Assembly (NCBI RefSeq): GCF_003412465.1
Contig: NZ_QTJV01000010.1
Coordinates: forward strand, 248,001 to 312,000
Direction: 5' to 3'
DNA length: 64,000 nucleotides
From: Chitinophaga silvisoli
GTDB lineage: Bacteria; Bacteroidota; Bacteroidia; Chitinophagales; Chitinophagaceae
Part shown: positions 17,329-26,560 of the stretch, piece after piece
Layout of the letters: each line of letters starts with the position of its first letter
How positions within the stretch are numbered: position 1 is the first letter of the stretch
Notes under the pieces: model-generated
What the model was told of the DNA's origin: nothing
The model's database searches: none
The model's input: the letters and a program-made list of their open reading frames with translations, nothing else
Translations under genes and position numbers: made by a program

Positions 17329-18366
17329 ATGAAGTTCCGTTTCAAAAATATATACATCCTCAGCTTTAGTATGCTGGCCCTGTTCTCCTGTAAAAAGGAC
17401 GGCAGCTTCACCCAGGTGAAGAGCGGTACTAAACCGGCGTTTACTGCCACTGATTCCGTATTCGTATTTACGGAAGCAGATGCTTCCAAAGCAGCAGTGA
17501 CTTATAAATGGACAGCCTCTGAGGATTGGGGGTACAAATCCATCGTGACTTACTATCTGCAGATAGATGAAAAAGGCAATGGTTTTAAGCATGCTACAGA
17601 TGTAACTATTGGTACCGGTACACTGACGAAAGCTTATACAGTAGCTGGTCTGAACCAGGTGATCAATAACCTGGGCCTGGCAGCAGGTCGTGAGCATGAG
17701 CTCGTAATCCGTGTAAAAGCAGCGGTAGATGCCGTAGGAGATGAGGTGTATTCAGATAGTATTTCCCTGACTGTAACTCCTTACTATGTACCTAAGGTGT
17801 ATACTTACCTGTACCTGCCGGGTGCATACGAAGGTTGGGCATTTGACAATGCTGGTCTGGATAGCGTAGCTTCTGTAAAGAATGATGGTACTTATGAAGG
17901 TTATATGTACCTGACCGGTGCTACCGAATTTAAGGTGACTACCGCCAAGAGCTGGGATGTGAATTATGGGGATGGTGGCAGCGGAACACTCTCTTCCAGT
18001 GGTGGCAATATTGCTGTGGCAGCAGGTGGTTATTATCGCCTGACGGTGGACATCAACCAGATGAAATACACAATGACCAATACGAGCTGGAGTGTGTATG
18101 GCAGCGCAGTATCTGGTGGTTCAGATGCAGCAATGACCTACAGCAGCAGTACCGGTACATGGTCTGTAACAACCACACTGGGTGCGGGTACCTTCTACTT
18201 CAGAGCCAATAATGCAGATGCCATTACCCTGAGTGATGTAAGTAACAATGGTACACTGGCAACTGGTACCACAGGCGCTATTACTGTAGATGCAGCGGGT
18301 ACTTATACTATAAGTATCAACTTAAGCAACCCGGGTAACTATACTTATTCTCTCAAAGCTCAATAA
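17329..18366 (+). CDS. SusE/SusF-like starch-binding lipoprotein
   Basis: The 345-residue protein has a lipoprotein signal (MLALFSC, cysteine about residue 21). The first 150 residues match a SusE-type Ig-like domain (YKWTASEDWGYKSIVTYYLQID). Two repeated beta domains follow, with YLPGAYEGWAFDNA and later WSVYGSAVSGG, as in the glycan-binding modules of SusE and SusF. These surface lipoproteins help hold starch near SusCD. It sits between susD and the amylase gene with 12-17 bp gaps. Symbol not given because SusE and SusF cannot be told apart here. Confidence 0.88.
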   Translation: MKFRFKNIYILSFSMLALFSCKKDGSFTQVKSGTKPAFTATDSVFVFTEADASKAAVTYKWTASEDWGYKSIVTYYLQIDEKGNGFKHATDVTIGTGTLTKAYTVAGLNQVINNLGLAAGREHELVIRVKAAVDAVGDEVYSDSISLTVTPYYVPKVYTYLYLPGAYEGWAFDNAGLDSVASVKNDGTYEGYMYLTGATEFKVTTAKSWDVNYGDGGSGTLSSSGGNIAVAAGGYYRLTVDINQMKYTMTNTSWSVYGSAVSGGSDAAMTYSSSTGTWSVTTTLGAGTFYFRANNADAITLSDVSNNGTLATGTTGAITVDAAGTYTISINLSNPGNYTYSLKAQ

Positions 18367-18378
18367 TAGAATAACAGC

Positions 18379-20226
18379 ATGAAACAGATTCGGTGGATCA
18401 CGATGTTGCTGCTGATGGCAGGTACATCAATGGCACAAATTCCCAGCCTGGAGCGTATTGAACCTGCTAACTGGTGGGTGAAAATGCAACAGCCCTTTTT
18501 ACAACTGATAGTACATGGTAATAAGATCGCAGAAAGAGACGTCAAACTGGAATATCCCGGGGTAACACTCCTGAAGGTGAATAAAGTGGAAAACCCGAAC
18601 TACCTGTTTCTTGATCTTAATATTGATCCTTCCACTGCCCCGGGTACCTTCCCGATCAGATTCGTGAAGAAGGGGAGCAAGGATCTGGTGTTTAGTTACG
18701 AGCTGAAAGCCAGGAATACTGGCACGAAAGCACAGGGCCTCACTGCGGGCGATCTGATATATCTTATTATGCCGGATCGCTTCGCAAACGGGGACACTAC
18801 CAATGATGTGATCAAAGGAATGCAGGAGACGACCCTGAACAGGGACTCTATGTATTATCGCCATGGTGGTGATATGCAGGGGATCATCAATCATCTGGGT
18901 TACCTGCAGGAGCTGGGTGCCACTGCTTTGTGGATGACACCTATGATCACCAACGATCAGCCGCAGGCTTCTTACCATGGTTATGCTGCTACGGAACAAT
19001 ACCGTACAGATCCCCGCTATGGTACAAATGAATTATACAAAACACTGGCTGATAGTCTGCACAAACGCGGGATGAAATTAGTCATGGACCTGGTGCATAA
19101 TCATATTGGAAGCCAGCACTGGACCATGAAAGATATGCCGATGAAAAACTGGGTACACCAGTGGCCTGAGTTCACCCGTTCCAGTTTCAGGGCGCAGCCT
19201 GACTTTGATCCTTATGCATCACAATATGATAAGGACATCATGACCAACGGTTGGTTTGATAACCACATGCCGGATCTGGATCAGAGCAATCCTTTTGTAC
19301 GCAATTATTTCACACAAAGTCATATCTGGTGGATCGAGTATGCAGGTGTAGATGCATTCCGCCTGGATACCTATCCTTACAATGATGGTGAATTTATGGC
19401 GGCATGGGGTAAGGCCATCAAGGATGCTTATCCGGCCTTTACCTTCTTTGGAGAAGTATGGGTGAAAGGTGTAGCAGACCAGGTTTATTTTACACAGGGT
19501 AAAACGGTGAACCAGCATTTGGATACGCAATTGCCCGGCCTGACAGATTTCAATTCACTCTGGGCCATCACGGGTGCCATGAATGACAAAGCCGCATGGG
19601 ATGATGGGGCTGTAAAATTGTACACGACACTGGCATCTGATTACCAATACCAGGATCCAATGCGTAATGTGGTCTTCCTGGACAACCATGACCTGAGCCG
19701 TTTCTATTCAGTAATCGGAGAGAACAAGGGTAAGTACAAAGCTGCGCTGGCGTGGCTGCTGACTACCCGCGGTATTCCCCAGTTGTATTACGGCAATGAA
19801 ATTGGTATGAAGAATTTCAGTGCACCTGATGGATTGGTACGTGAAGATTTCAAGGGCGGCTGGAAGAATGATAAGGTAAACAAGTTTACCGCAGCAGGTC
19901 GTAATGAAGAAGAAAATGAACTGCATGATTATGTTCAGAAACTGGCGAACTACAGGAAGAATAATCCTGTAGTACAAACCGGGAAACTGATGCAATACAT
20001 TCCGCAGAACAATGTATATACCTATTTCAGGTACAATGCTGACAAGACAGTGATGATCGTGCTCAATCCAAACACTGATCCTGTCACCATTGATGTAAGC
20101 AGATTCAAAGAAAGAACCAACGGATTTTCCAACGCGCACGATATAGTAACTGAAAAAAACTATAGCCTTTCAGATAGCCTGCATGTACCAGCTACCACGA
20201 CACTGGTACTGGAACTGGCGCACTGA
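18379..20226 (+). CDS. GH13 alpha-amylase/neopullulanase-type enzyme (SusA-like)
   Basis: The 615-residue enzyme has a signal peptide (cleaved near MAQ, residues 1-19) and an N-terminal beta domain like that of cyclomaltodextrinases (IEPANWWVKM onward). The GH13 barrel follows with all four conserved regions: DLVHNH, AFRLDTY (nucleophile Asp), FGEVW (acid Glu) and FLDNHD. A C-terminal beta domain ends the protein (YTYFRYNADKTVMIVLNPN). It probably cuts maltodextrins in the periplasm to maltose or short oligomers for the phosphorylase downstream. It follows the SusE/F gene by 12 bp. Confidence 0.93.
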   Translation: MKQIRWITMLLLMAGTSMAQIPSLERIEPANWWVKMQQPFLQLIVHGNKIAERDVKLEYPGVTLLKVNKVENPNYLFLDLNIDPSTAPGTFPIRFVKKGSKDLVFSYELKARNTGTKAQGLTAGDLIYLIMPDRFANGDTTNDVIKGMQETTLNRDSMYYRHGGDMQGIINHLGYLQELGATALWMTPMITNDQPQASYHGYAATEQYRTDPRYGTNELYKTLADSLHKRGMKLVMDLVHNHIGSQHWTMKDMPMKNWVHQWPEFTRSSFRAQPDFDPYASQYDKDIMTNGWFDNHMPDLDQSNPFVRNYFTQSHIWWIEYAGVDAFRLDTYPYNDGEFMAAWGKAIKDAYPAFTFFGEVWVKGVADQVYFTQGKTVNQHLDTQLPGLTDFNSLWAITGAMNDKAAWDDGAVKLYTTLASDYQYQDPMRNVVFLDNHDLSRFYSVIGENKGKYKAALAWLLTTRGIPQLYYGNEIGMKNFSAPDGLVREDFKGGWKNDKVNKFTAAGRNEEENELHDYVQKLANYRKNNPVVQTGKLMQYIPQNNVYTYFRYNADKTVMIVLNPNTDPVTIDVSRFKERTNGFSNAHDIVTEKNYSLSDSLHVPATTTLVLELAH

Positions 20227-20248
20227 GCAACCAACTTAAACGGATGAT

Positions 20249-20902
20249 ATGGACAGAATAGACGCATGTATTTTCGACCTTGACGGAGTAATAGTGGATA
20301 CCGCCAAATACCATTATATAGCCTGGAAACGCCTGGCAAATGAAATGGGATTTGACTTCACAGAGGAACAAAATGAATTACTCAAAGGCCTTAGCCGTAC
20401 CCGCTCCCTCGAAATCATACTTGAAATCGGTGGTGTGCAGAAGTCTGCCGAAGAGCAGGCTGTGCTGGCGAAGCGGAAGAATGACTGGTATGTAGATATG
20501 ATCCGTCATATGCAGCCGGACGAAGTGTTACCGGGAGCAAGGGAATTTCTTGAAAGTCTGCGGGAAGCAGGGGTGAAGACGGCATTGGGGTCAGCGAGTA
20601 AGAATGCAGGTACTATTCTTGAAAAAGTTGGTTTGGCTGCATTGTTTGACGTAGTGGTAGACGGGAATGCTGTAACAGCTTCCAAGCCGGATCCGGAAGT
20701 ATTCCTGAAAGGGGCGGCAGGTTTGCATGCAGATCCTGCTTATTGTGTGGTATTTGAAGATGCAGTAGCAGGTGTACAGGCAGCAAAGGCGGGAGGCATG
20801 AAAGCTGTAGGTATCGGGTCCGCAGATGTTTTGCAGGATGCAGATATGATTGTCAGTAGCCTTGGAGACATGAGCCTCCAGCGTTTAAAAAATTTAAAAT
20901 AA
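20249..20902 (+). CDS. pgmB: Beta-phosphoglucomutase
   Basis: The 217-residue protein is a HAD-superfamily enzyme. The phospho-acceptor motif is FDLDGVIVDT (D10, D12). Motif II is ALGSAS, the substrate-contacting KGLSRTRSLEI sits in the cap, and motif III/IV appears as KPDPEVFL and VVFEDAVAG. Beta-phosphoglucomutase turns beta-glucose 1-phosphate, the product of inverting maltose phosphorolysis, into glucose 6-phosphate. The next gene encodes exactly such a GH65 phosphorylase and overlaps this stop codon by one base, so the pair works as one metabolic unit in the cytoplasm. Confidence 0.95.
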   Translation: MDRIDACIFDLDGVIVDTAKYHYIAWKRLANEMGFDFTEEQNELLKGLSRTRSLEIILEIGGVQKSAEEQAVLAKRKNDWYVDMIRHMQPDEVLPGAREFLESLREAGVKTALGSASKNAGTILEKVGLAALFDVVVDGNAVTASKPDPEVFLKGAAGLHADPAYCVVFEDAVAGVQAAKAGGMKAVGIGSADVLQDADMIVSSLGDMSLQRLKNLK

Positions 20903-23199
20903 TGAAGCAGTATATAAAGGTAGATGAGTGGAATATCATCGAAGAAGGATTTATACCGGGTTACAACAAAATCTCAGAAAGTATCTTCAGCCTTGGCAAT
21001 GGCCGTATGGGGCAGCGGGGCAATTTTGAAGAGACTTATTCAGGCGAAACATTGCAGGGTAGCTATGTAGCAGGGATTTATTATCCTGACAAGACACGTG
21101 TGGGTTGGTGGAAAAATGGTTACCCTGAATATTTTGCCAAGGTGTTGAATGCTGCAAACTGGATAGGATTGGAGATTCGTATTGACGGCGAGGTACTGGA
21201 TTTACATCATGCAACAGTGAGTGAATTCCGTCGTGTGTTGAATATGAAGGAAGGTTACCTGGAGCGTACGTTTACAGCTACTTTATCTTCAGGTAAAAAG
21301 CTGGCTGTTCGCGCTACCCGCTTTTGCAGTATTGTTGATGATGAGGCGGGAGCATTGCGTTATAGCATCACACCATTAAACTTTGACGGCCAAATTGAAA
21401 TCGTTTCTTTTATAGACGGAGCTATCAGGAACCAGGACTCAAATTATGACGAGGGATTCTGGGACCTGGTAGAGGGAAGTGTACAGGATAATAGTGCTTA
21501 CCTTACATTACGTACCAGGAAGACAGGTTTTGATGTGTGTACCGGCATGCTGTTCCATGTATATCAGGGAGGCAACCAACTGGCATCAGCCGTTTCACCT
21601 GTACAAAAAGATAAATTTGTAGGTGCTAAGGTGACGGTGGCAGCAAAGCGTGATCAGGCGACTGTGATCGTGAAGTATGCGGCCAATCTGAGTTCAGAGA
21701 ATCATTCCCGGGCTGACCTGGTGACTGCATGTAAAAAGGTAGTAGCTGCAGTTGCCGCAAAAGGATTTGAGCGACTATTGGAGGAACAGGCTGCTGCATG
21801 GGCGGCCAAGTGGCAGGAGAGTGATATTGTGATTACCGGAGATGCTGCTGCACAGCAGGGGATCCGTTTCAATATCTTCCAGCTCAACCAGACATACACA
21901 GGCGAAGATGCACGTTTGAATATAGGACCCAAAGGATTTACGGGTGAGAAGTACGGCGGGTCTACTTACTGGGATACAGAAGCATATTGCATACCTTTCT
22001 ACCTGGCTACTGCAGAGCAGCAGGTAGCGAGGAACCTGCTGGTGTACCGTTATAACCAGCTGGATAAAGCGATAGAAAATGCGGCGAAGTTAGGCTTTGG
22101 CAAAGGGGCTGCCTTGTACCCGATGGTGACTATGAATGGAGAGGAATGTCATAATGAGTGGGAGATCACCTTCGAGGAAATTCACAGGAATGCAGCGATC
22201 GCTTTTGCGATTTACAATTACATCCGTTATACCGGAGATACAGCTTACCTGGCTGAATATGGACTGGAAGTACTGATTGGTATAGCACGCTTCTGGGCAC
22301 AGAGAGTGAACTGGAGTGAGGCCCGCAGGCAATATGTAATGCTGGGTGTAACAGGTCCGAATGAGTACGAGAACAATATCAACAACAACTGGTATACGAG
22401 TACCATGGCGACCTGGTGTTTACAGTATACGATTGAATCACTGGCGCATGCAACAGATGCAATAATTAAAAAAACGGCATTTGATGCTGGTACCGAAGTG
22501 AAGCAATGGCAACATATCATAGATAATATGTACTATCCTGAAGATGCTGAACGTGGTATTTTCCTGCAGCAGGATGGTTATTTGGATAAAGAACAGATTC
22601 TCGTAAAAGACCTGGATCCGGCACAAAGGCCGTTGAACCAGAAGTGGAGCTGGGATAGAATATTGCGCAGTTGCTTTATCAAGCAGGCAGACGTATTGCA
22701 GGGATTTTATTTCCTGGAAGACAGGTTTGACATGGATACGCTGCGCAGGAACTTTGATTTCTATGAACCACGTACGGTGCATGAAAGTTCATTGTCTCCC
22801 TGTATTCACGCGATCCTGGCGGCGAAGCTGGGCGATGGTGAGAGAGCATATGAGTTTTACCTGCGTACTTCACGCCTGGACCTGGATGATTATAACAACG
22901 ATACAGAAGATGGGCTGCACATCACTTCCATGGCAGGTACCTGGATGAGTGTGGTAGAAGGATTTGCAGGTATGCGTGTACGTGATGGTCAGTTACAGTT
23001 TACACCCTTCCTGCCGGGCAAGTGGCAATCCTTTGCATTCAGTATTCGTTTCAGAACGAATATCCTGAAGGTAGAGATCAACCAGCACCGTGTGGTGATA
23101 GAGAACAAAGAAGGAGGCGATGTAGCTGTGAAGGTATATGATGAGACATATATAGTGAAAGCAGGTACTGTTGTACAGTTGAACAACAGAAACAAATAA
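20902..23199 (+). CDS. GH65 maltose phosphorylase-type enzyme
   Basis: The 765-residue protein shows the GH65 layout: an N-terminal beta-sandwich, a helical barrel with the general acid in GVTGPNEYENN, and the conserved HESSLSPCIHAILAAKLG. The reaction is phosphorolysis of an alpha-glucoside, releasing beta-glucose 1-phosphate and glucose. Maltose is the natural choice next to GH13 and pgmB, but trehalose or kojibiose cannot be fully excluded. No signal peptide is present, so it acts in the cytoplasm. Its ATG shares one base with the pgmB stop (TAATG). Confidence 0.92.
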   Translation: MKQYIKVDEWNIIEEGFIPGYNKISESIFSLGNGRMGQRGNFEETYSGETLQGSYVAGIYYPDKTRVGWWKNGYPEYFAKVLNAANWIGLEIRIDGEVLDLHHATVSEFRRVLNMKEGYLERTFTATLSSGKKLAVRATRFCSIVDDEAGALRYSITPLNFDGQIEIVSFIDGAIRNQDSNYDEGFWDLVEGSVQDNSAYLTLRTRKTGFDVCTGMLFHVYQGGNQLASAVSPVQKDKFVGAKVTVAAKRDQATVIVKYAANLSSENHSRADLVTACKKVVAAVAAKGFERLLEEQAAAWAAKWQESDIVITGDAAAQQGIRFNIFQLNQTYTGEDARLNIGPKGFTGEKYGGSTYWDTEAYCIPFYLATAEQQVARNLLVYRYNQLDKAIENAAKLGFGKGAALYPMVTMNGEECHNEWEITFEEIHRNAAIAFAIYNYIRYTGDTAYLAEYGLEVLIGIARFWAQRVNWSEARRQYVMLGVTGPNEYENNINNNWYTSTMATWCLQYTIESLAHATDAIIKKTAFDAGTEVKQWQHIIDNMYYPEDAERGIFLQQDGYLDKEQILVKDLDPAQRPLNQKWSWDRILRSCFIKQADVLQGFYFLEDRFDMDTLRRNFDFYEPRTVHESSLSPCIHAILAAKLGDGERAYEFYLRTSRLDLDDYNNDTEDGLHITSMAGTWMSVVEGFAGMRVRDGQLQFTPFLPGKWQSFAFSIRFRTNILKVEINQHRVVIENKEGGDVAVKVYDETYIVKAGTVVQLNNRNK

Positions 23200-23249
23200 T
23201 GATGAAAGCGGTGAATTCCATTGCGTGAAAGCACCGCTTTCAGAAAAAT

Positions 23250-24593
23250 ATGAATTCCATGAAAGGCATGACGAAGCCACGTTTATCTGCGGCCAGGATC
23301 TGGAACATGAGCATGGGGTTTTTCGGAATACAGTTTGGTTTTGCATTACAGAATGGGAATGCATCCCGTATCCTACAGACCTATGGCGCAGAGGTAGAAC
23401 ATTTATCCCTATTCTGGTTGGCCGCACCGGTGACCGGAATGATTGTACAGCCTATCATAGGGCATTACAGTGATCGTACCTGGAACAGGTTGGGGCGGCG
23501 GCGTCCTTACTTTCTGGTGGGTGCATTGCTGACAGCGATGGCACTGATCCTGTTACCGAATTCGTCTATGCTGGCATATTTGTTACCACCAATGCTGATA
23601 GGAGCAGGGATGCTGACCCTGATGGATGCGAGTATCAATGTGGCGATGGAACCTTTCCGTGCACTGGTATCTGATAATTTGCCGGATGAGCAGCGGAGTA
23701 TGGGCTTTTCAGTACAAACTTTCCTGATAGGTGCAGGTGCAGTATTGGGTTCCTCCCTACCTTACCTGCTGGCGGAGTATTTTAATATATCCAAGGTTGC
23801 GGCACCCGGGGTAGTGCCTGATAATGTGATCTATTCTTTTTACATAGGTGCGGTGGTATTGATTGCCACCATCCTCTGGTCCATCTTCATGAGTAAGGAA
23901 TATAGTCCGGAGGAGTTTGCGCAGTTTAATCCCGGATCAGAAGAGGGAGCTGCTTCTTCCGGGTTGGGGACCATTGTGAAAGACTTTGCAGCGATGCCTT
24001 CAGCAATGCGGCAGTTAGGGTTAGTGCAATTTTGTAGCTGGTTTGCCTTGTTCTCTATGTGGGTGTTTACCACGCCCGCGGTGGCAGAGCACATCTATCA
24101 TGTGATGCCGGGTGATACTTCATCATCCAGCTATGCAGATGCGGGCAATAAGGTAGGCTTTTTATTCAGTATTTACAGTGCGGTATCTGCGGTGTATTCA
24201 CTGATCCTGCCTACTATAGCGCGTAAAACAAATCGTCGGGTCACGCATGCCTTCTCGCTGATAGCGGGTGGGGTATCACTGATCTCCATCTTTTTTATAC
24301 AATCTCCCGACCTGCTGGTACTGCCTATGATCGGTATTGGTTTTGCGTGGGGAAGCATTTTATCAACTCCTTATGCTATCCTATCTGGTGTGATACCTCC
24401 GCATAAGACGGGGGTGTACATGGGTATCTTTAATTTCTTTATCACATTCCCACAGATAGTGAATGGCTTGTTCGGTGGCCTCATCGTCAGGTATTGTTTT
24501 CACGATCAGCCTATTTATGCGTTGGTGATGGGGGGCGTATTTATGATAATAGCAGCGGTAGCGGTGTTGAATGTGAAAGAACAGAGAGCCTAA
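23250..24593 (+). CDS. MFS sugar/proton symporter (GPH/SLC45-like), maltose uptake
   Basis: The 447-residue membrane protein has about 12 hydrophobic segments. Its loop after the second segment reads SDRTWNRLGRRRPYF, the signature of the GPH/sucrose-transporter-like MFS group found in Bacteroidota maltose loci. It would carry maltose or short maltodextrins from the periplasm to the cytoplasmic GH65 enzyme. It is the last gene of the block, 50 bp after GH65, and is followed by a clear terminator. ATGs at 23250 and 23259 are both possible starts. Confidence 0.9.
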   Translation: MNSMKGMTKPRLSAARIWNMSMGFFGIQFGFALQNGNASRILQTYGAEVEHLSLFWLAAPVTGMIVQPIIGHYSDRTWNRLGRRRPYFLVGALLTAMALILLPNSSMLAYLLPPMLIGAGMLTLMDASINVAMEPFRALVSDNLPDEQRSMGFSVQTFLIGAGAVLGSSLPYLLAEYFNISKVAAPGVVPDNVIYSFYIGAVVLIATILWSIFMSKEYSPEEFAQFNPGSEEGAASSGLGTIVKDFAAMPSAMRQLGLVQFCSWFALFSMWVFTTPAVAEHIYHVMPGDTSSSSYADAGNKVGFLFSIYSAVSAVYSLILPTIARKTNRRVTHAFSLIAGGVSLISIFFIQSPDLLVLPMIGIGFAWGSILSTPYAILSGVIPPHKTGVYMGIFNFFITFPQIVNGLFGGLIVRYCFHDQPIYALVMGGVFMIIAAVAVLNVKEQRA

Positions 24594-24613
24594 ATACAAT
24601 AACCTAAAGTTTG

Positions 24614-24647
24614 ACCGGGATTTGCGTAAGCGGGTCCCGGTTTTTTT
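24614..24647 (+). terminator. Rho-independent terminator of the sus/malto operon
   Basis: ACCGGGA (24614-24620) pairs with TCCCGGT (24635-24641), followed by a run of seven T. It lies 20 bp after the transporter stop, and it ends the carbohydrate block. Confidence 0.85.
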
Positions 24648-24752
24648 ATGAGGGGTGCCGCCGGGAATGGGGATTCGAATGGTTTAGAAATGAAATTCAA
24701 TTGGATACACCCGCCTCAAAAAAAATATTTTAATATTTGAATTATTTCTATA

Positions 24753-24760
24753 TAAATTTG
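24753..24760 (+). promoter_or_regulatory. Possible -7 box for the Gfo/collar/adhesin gene group
   Basis: TAAATTTG matches the Bacteroidota -7 consensus TAnnTTTG exactly and lies about 95 bp before the next gene. The upstream box is only a T-rich stretch (TTTT at about the right distance), so the call is tentative. Confidence 0.42.
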
Positions 24761-24855
24761 CGGACCATTTCTTACTATAGTAATTCGATTTTTAACCTCA
24801 TTCCTGGAAAAACCATAAGTAGTAAACGATTTGAATCATTATCCCTAATTGTCGA

Positions 24856-25944
24856 ATGCACAATCAAAAAAGGAGAGAATTTTTCAGAAACGTCGCATTG
24901 ATCGTGCCCGCACTTGCCGTCATGCCGTCGTCTCTGTTCTCTAAAAATGTATGTAAAGGTTTGCGTATCGGATTTATAGGCACTGGTATCTGGGGCCGCC
25001 TGTATCTGTCAGCAGCACTTACACAAAAAGATCTGACTATCACTGCCATATGTGATGCAGACAAAGCTTCCTTACAGGAAGGCCTACAATTATTTAAAGG
25101 ATTTCACCGTCCGCTGGTATTTGATTCATGGCAGCAGCTGCTGGCCAGTGATGAGGTGGATGTCGTGATCATTGCTACCCCGGCACATACACATTACACT
25201 ATTGCCAAAGCAGCTATGCTGGCAGGTAAGCATGTGGCTTGTGGTCCTGTAATGGGAGAGACGGTAGAAGAGCACAAAGACATTGTAAAGACCAGTCAAC
25301 AAACTGGTCGTCATTACTTTACACTGGATGAGCAAAGCTATCGGCATGACCTGCAGGCGATTGCTGATGTCGATTTCGGAACATTGGATCAAGTGATTGC
25401 AGGTGCACCTTATGATGTATTGCCACCCCAGGCAGACACCTACCCCTTATATCCTTCTTTGTTTTTACAAGGGCTGTTAGGCCCCGGCAATCAAATTAAA
25501 ACGGTTGCTGCTACTACAAAGCAAATGGATTATGTAGTGCACAAAGTAAATCCTAAAACGGGTAAGCATAAGATGCTTGTAAAAAAAGGGGAGATTCCGT
25601 TGATTTGTCTTACTACTACAAATGGACAGCAGGTGTATCTCCAGACTGAAAAGGGATATACTACAGGTACGCATATTCATGGTACTGGCGGTAGCTGGAT
25701 TGATTATACACGATCTATGCGGATGAGTGATAACCAATGGGAGGAAGATCAACTACACCTACAACAACATGCAGCTTCTCCGGTTGCATCAGCATTAAAT
25801 GAACTATTTAAAATTTTAAAGTCTTCCGTACCTCAACAGTCTGTGCATACAGCAGCTAATAGTAGCCTGATAGCTTTATTGGGCCGGCAGTCTGCCACTC
25901 AGGGAGGGAAGATCTTTGCATTTCCTGATTATCGTCTTATTTAA
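24856..25944 (+). CDS. Gfo/Idh/MocA-like protein with Tat-type signal, likely non-standard active site
   Basis: The 362-residue protein begins with a twin-arginine-like signal (KRREFFRNVALIVPALAV), so it is probably exported folded. A Rossmann NAD(P) domain follows (LRIGFIGTGIWGRLYLSAAL) with ICDAD and VDVVIIATPAHTHY. In active family members the next motif is EKP, whose lysine is catalytic; here it reads ACGPVMGE, so that lysine is missing. The C-terminal half is shorter than usual and the typical HxxD region is not obvious. It starts a same-strand series with a tail-collar protein, a binding protein, a giant adhesin and PorP/SprF. Dehydrogenase activity is doubtful. A binding role is possible. 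Confidence 0.75.
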   Translation: MHNQKRREFFRNVALIVPALAVMPSSLFSKNVCKGLRIGFIGTGIWGRLYLSAALTQKDLTITAICDADKASLQEGLQLFKGFHRPLVFDSWQQLLASDEVDVVIIATPAHTHYTIAKAAMLAGKHVACGPVMGETVEEHKDIVKTSQQTGRHYFTLDEQSYRHDLQAIADVDFGTLDQVIAGAPYDVLPPQADTYPLYPSLFLQGLLGPGNQIKTVAATTKQMDYVVHKVNPKTGKHKMLVKKGEIPLICLTTTNGQQVYLQTEKGYTTGTHIHGTGGSWIDYTRSMRMSDNQWEEDQLHLQQHAASPVASALNELFKILKSSVPQQSVHTAANSSLIALLGRQSATQGGKIFAFPDYRLI

Positions 25945-25971
25945 TTAATCACCACATAAATTTCCTGTAGA

Positions 25972-26559
25972 ATGGATGAACCATATTTAGCGATGATATG
26001 CGTTTTCGCTTTTAATTTTGCACCTAATGGCTGGCAAATATGCAATGGTACTTTTTTATCAATTGCCCAGAATACAGCCGTATTTGCATTGTTGGGTACC
26101 ACCTATGGTGGCAATGGTCAAACGACTTTTGGCATACCTGATCTGCGTGGCAGGGCTCCTATAGGTATGGGACAAGGTCCTGGACTTTCTCAATACGATT
26201 TGGGCCAGTTTGGAGGAGTAGAATCAATCACCCTTACGGCCGGCCAGATGCCTATGCATACGCATAATATGACACATACATTGACAGCTGCTCCCAAAGC
26301 GAGTACACAGGCTGCTACCAGCAATGTACCTGCGGCAACTAAGGTGCCTGCGGCATTACCAACCATCGGTGCCGGCGTAAACACCTTCACTGTAAATGGA
26401 TATAATACTGTATCGGATGTGACTTTAATGCCTGCTGATGTATCTGGCGGTATTGTGGCAGGAGTGTCCGGAGGCAGTCAGCCCCATTCTATTCTTCAGC
26501 CGTACCTGACAGTCAACTATTGTATTGCAATGCAGGGGATCTATCCTTCCCGTTCATAG
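25972..26559 (+). CDS. Phage tail collar domain protein (MdpB-like)
   Basis: The 195-residue protein matches the tail-collar family. It has the start FAFNFAPNGWQICNGTFLS, the conserved GTTYGGNGQTTFGIPDLRGR, and the metal-site-like HTHNM near residue 104. The C-terminal part ends PHSILQPYLTVNYCIAMQG, again typical. These proteins were named from phage tail fibres but occur widely in Bacteroidota genomes without a phage. No signal peptide is seen. It lies 27 bp after the Gfo-like gene, and its stop is one base from the ATG of the next gene. No phage head, terminase or integrase gene is present in the window. Function unknown. Confidence 0.85.
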   Translation: MDEPYLAMICVFAFNFAPNGWQICNGTFLSIAQNTAVFALLGTTYGGNGQTTFGIPDLRGRAPIGMGQGPGLSQYDLGQFGGVESITLTAGQMPMHTHNMTHTLTAAPKASTQAATSNVPAATKVPAALPTIGAGVNTFTVNGYNTVSDVTLMPADVSGGIVAGVSGGSQPHSILQPYLTVNYCIAMQGIYPSRS

Positions 26560-26560
26560 T

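Noticed and set aside
26525..26560. The upstream ATG at 26525 as start of the binding protein
   Set aside because: It lies inside the collar gene, gives no signal peptide, and the ATG at 26561 follows the collar stop by one base.
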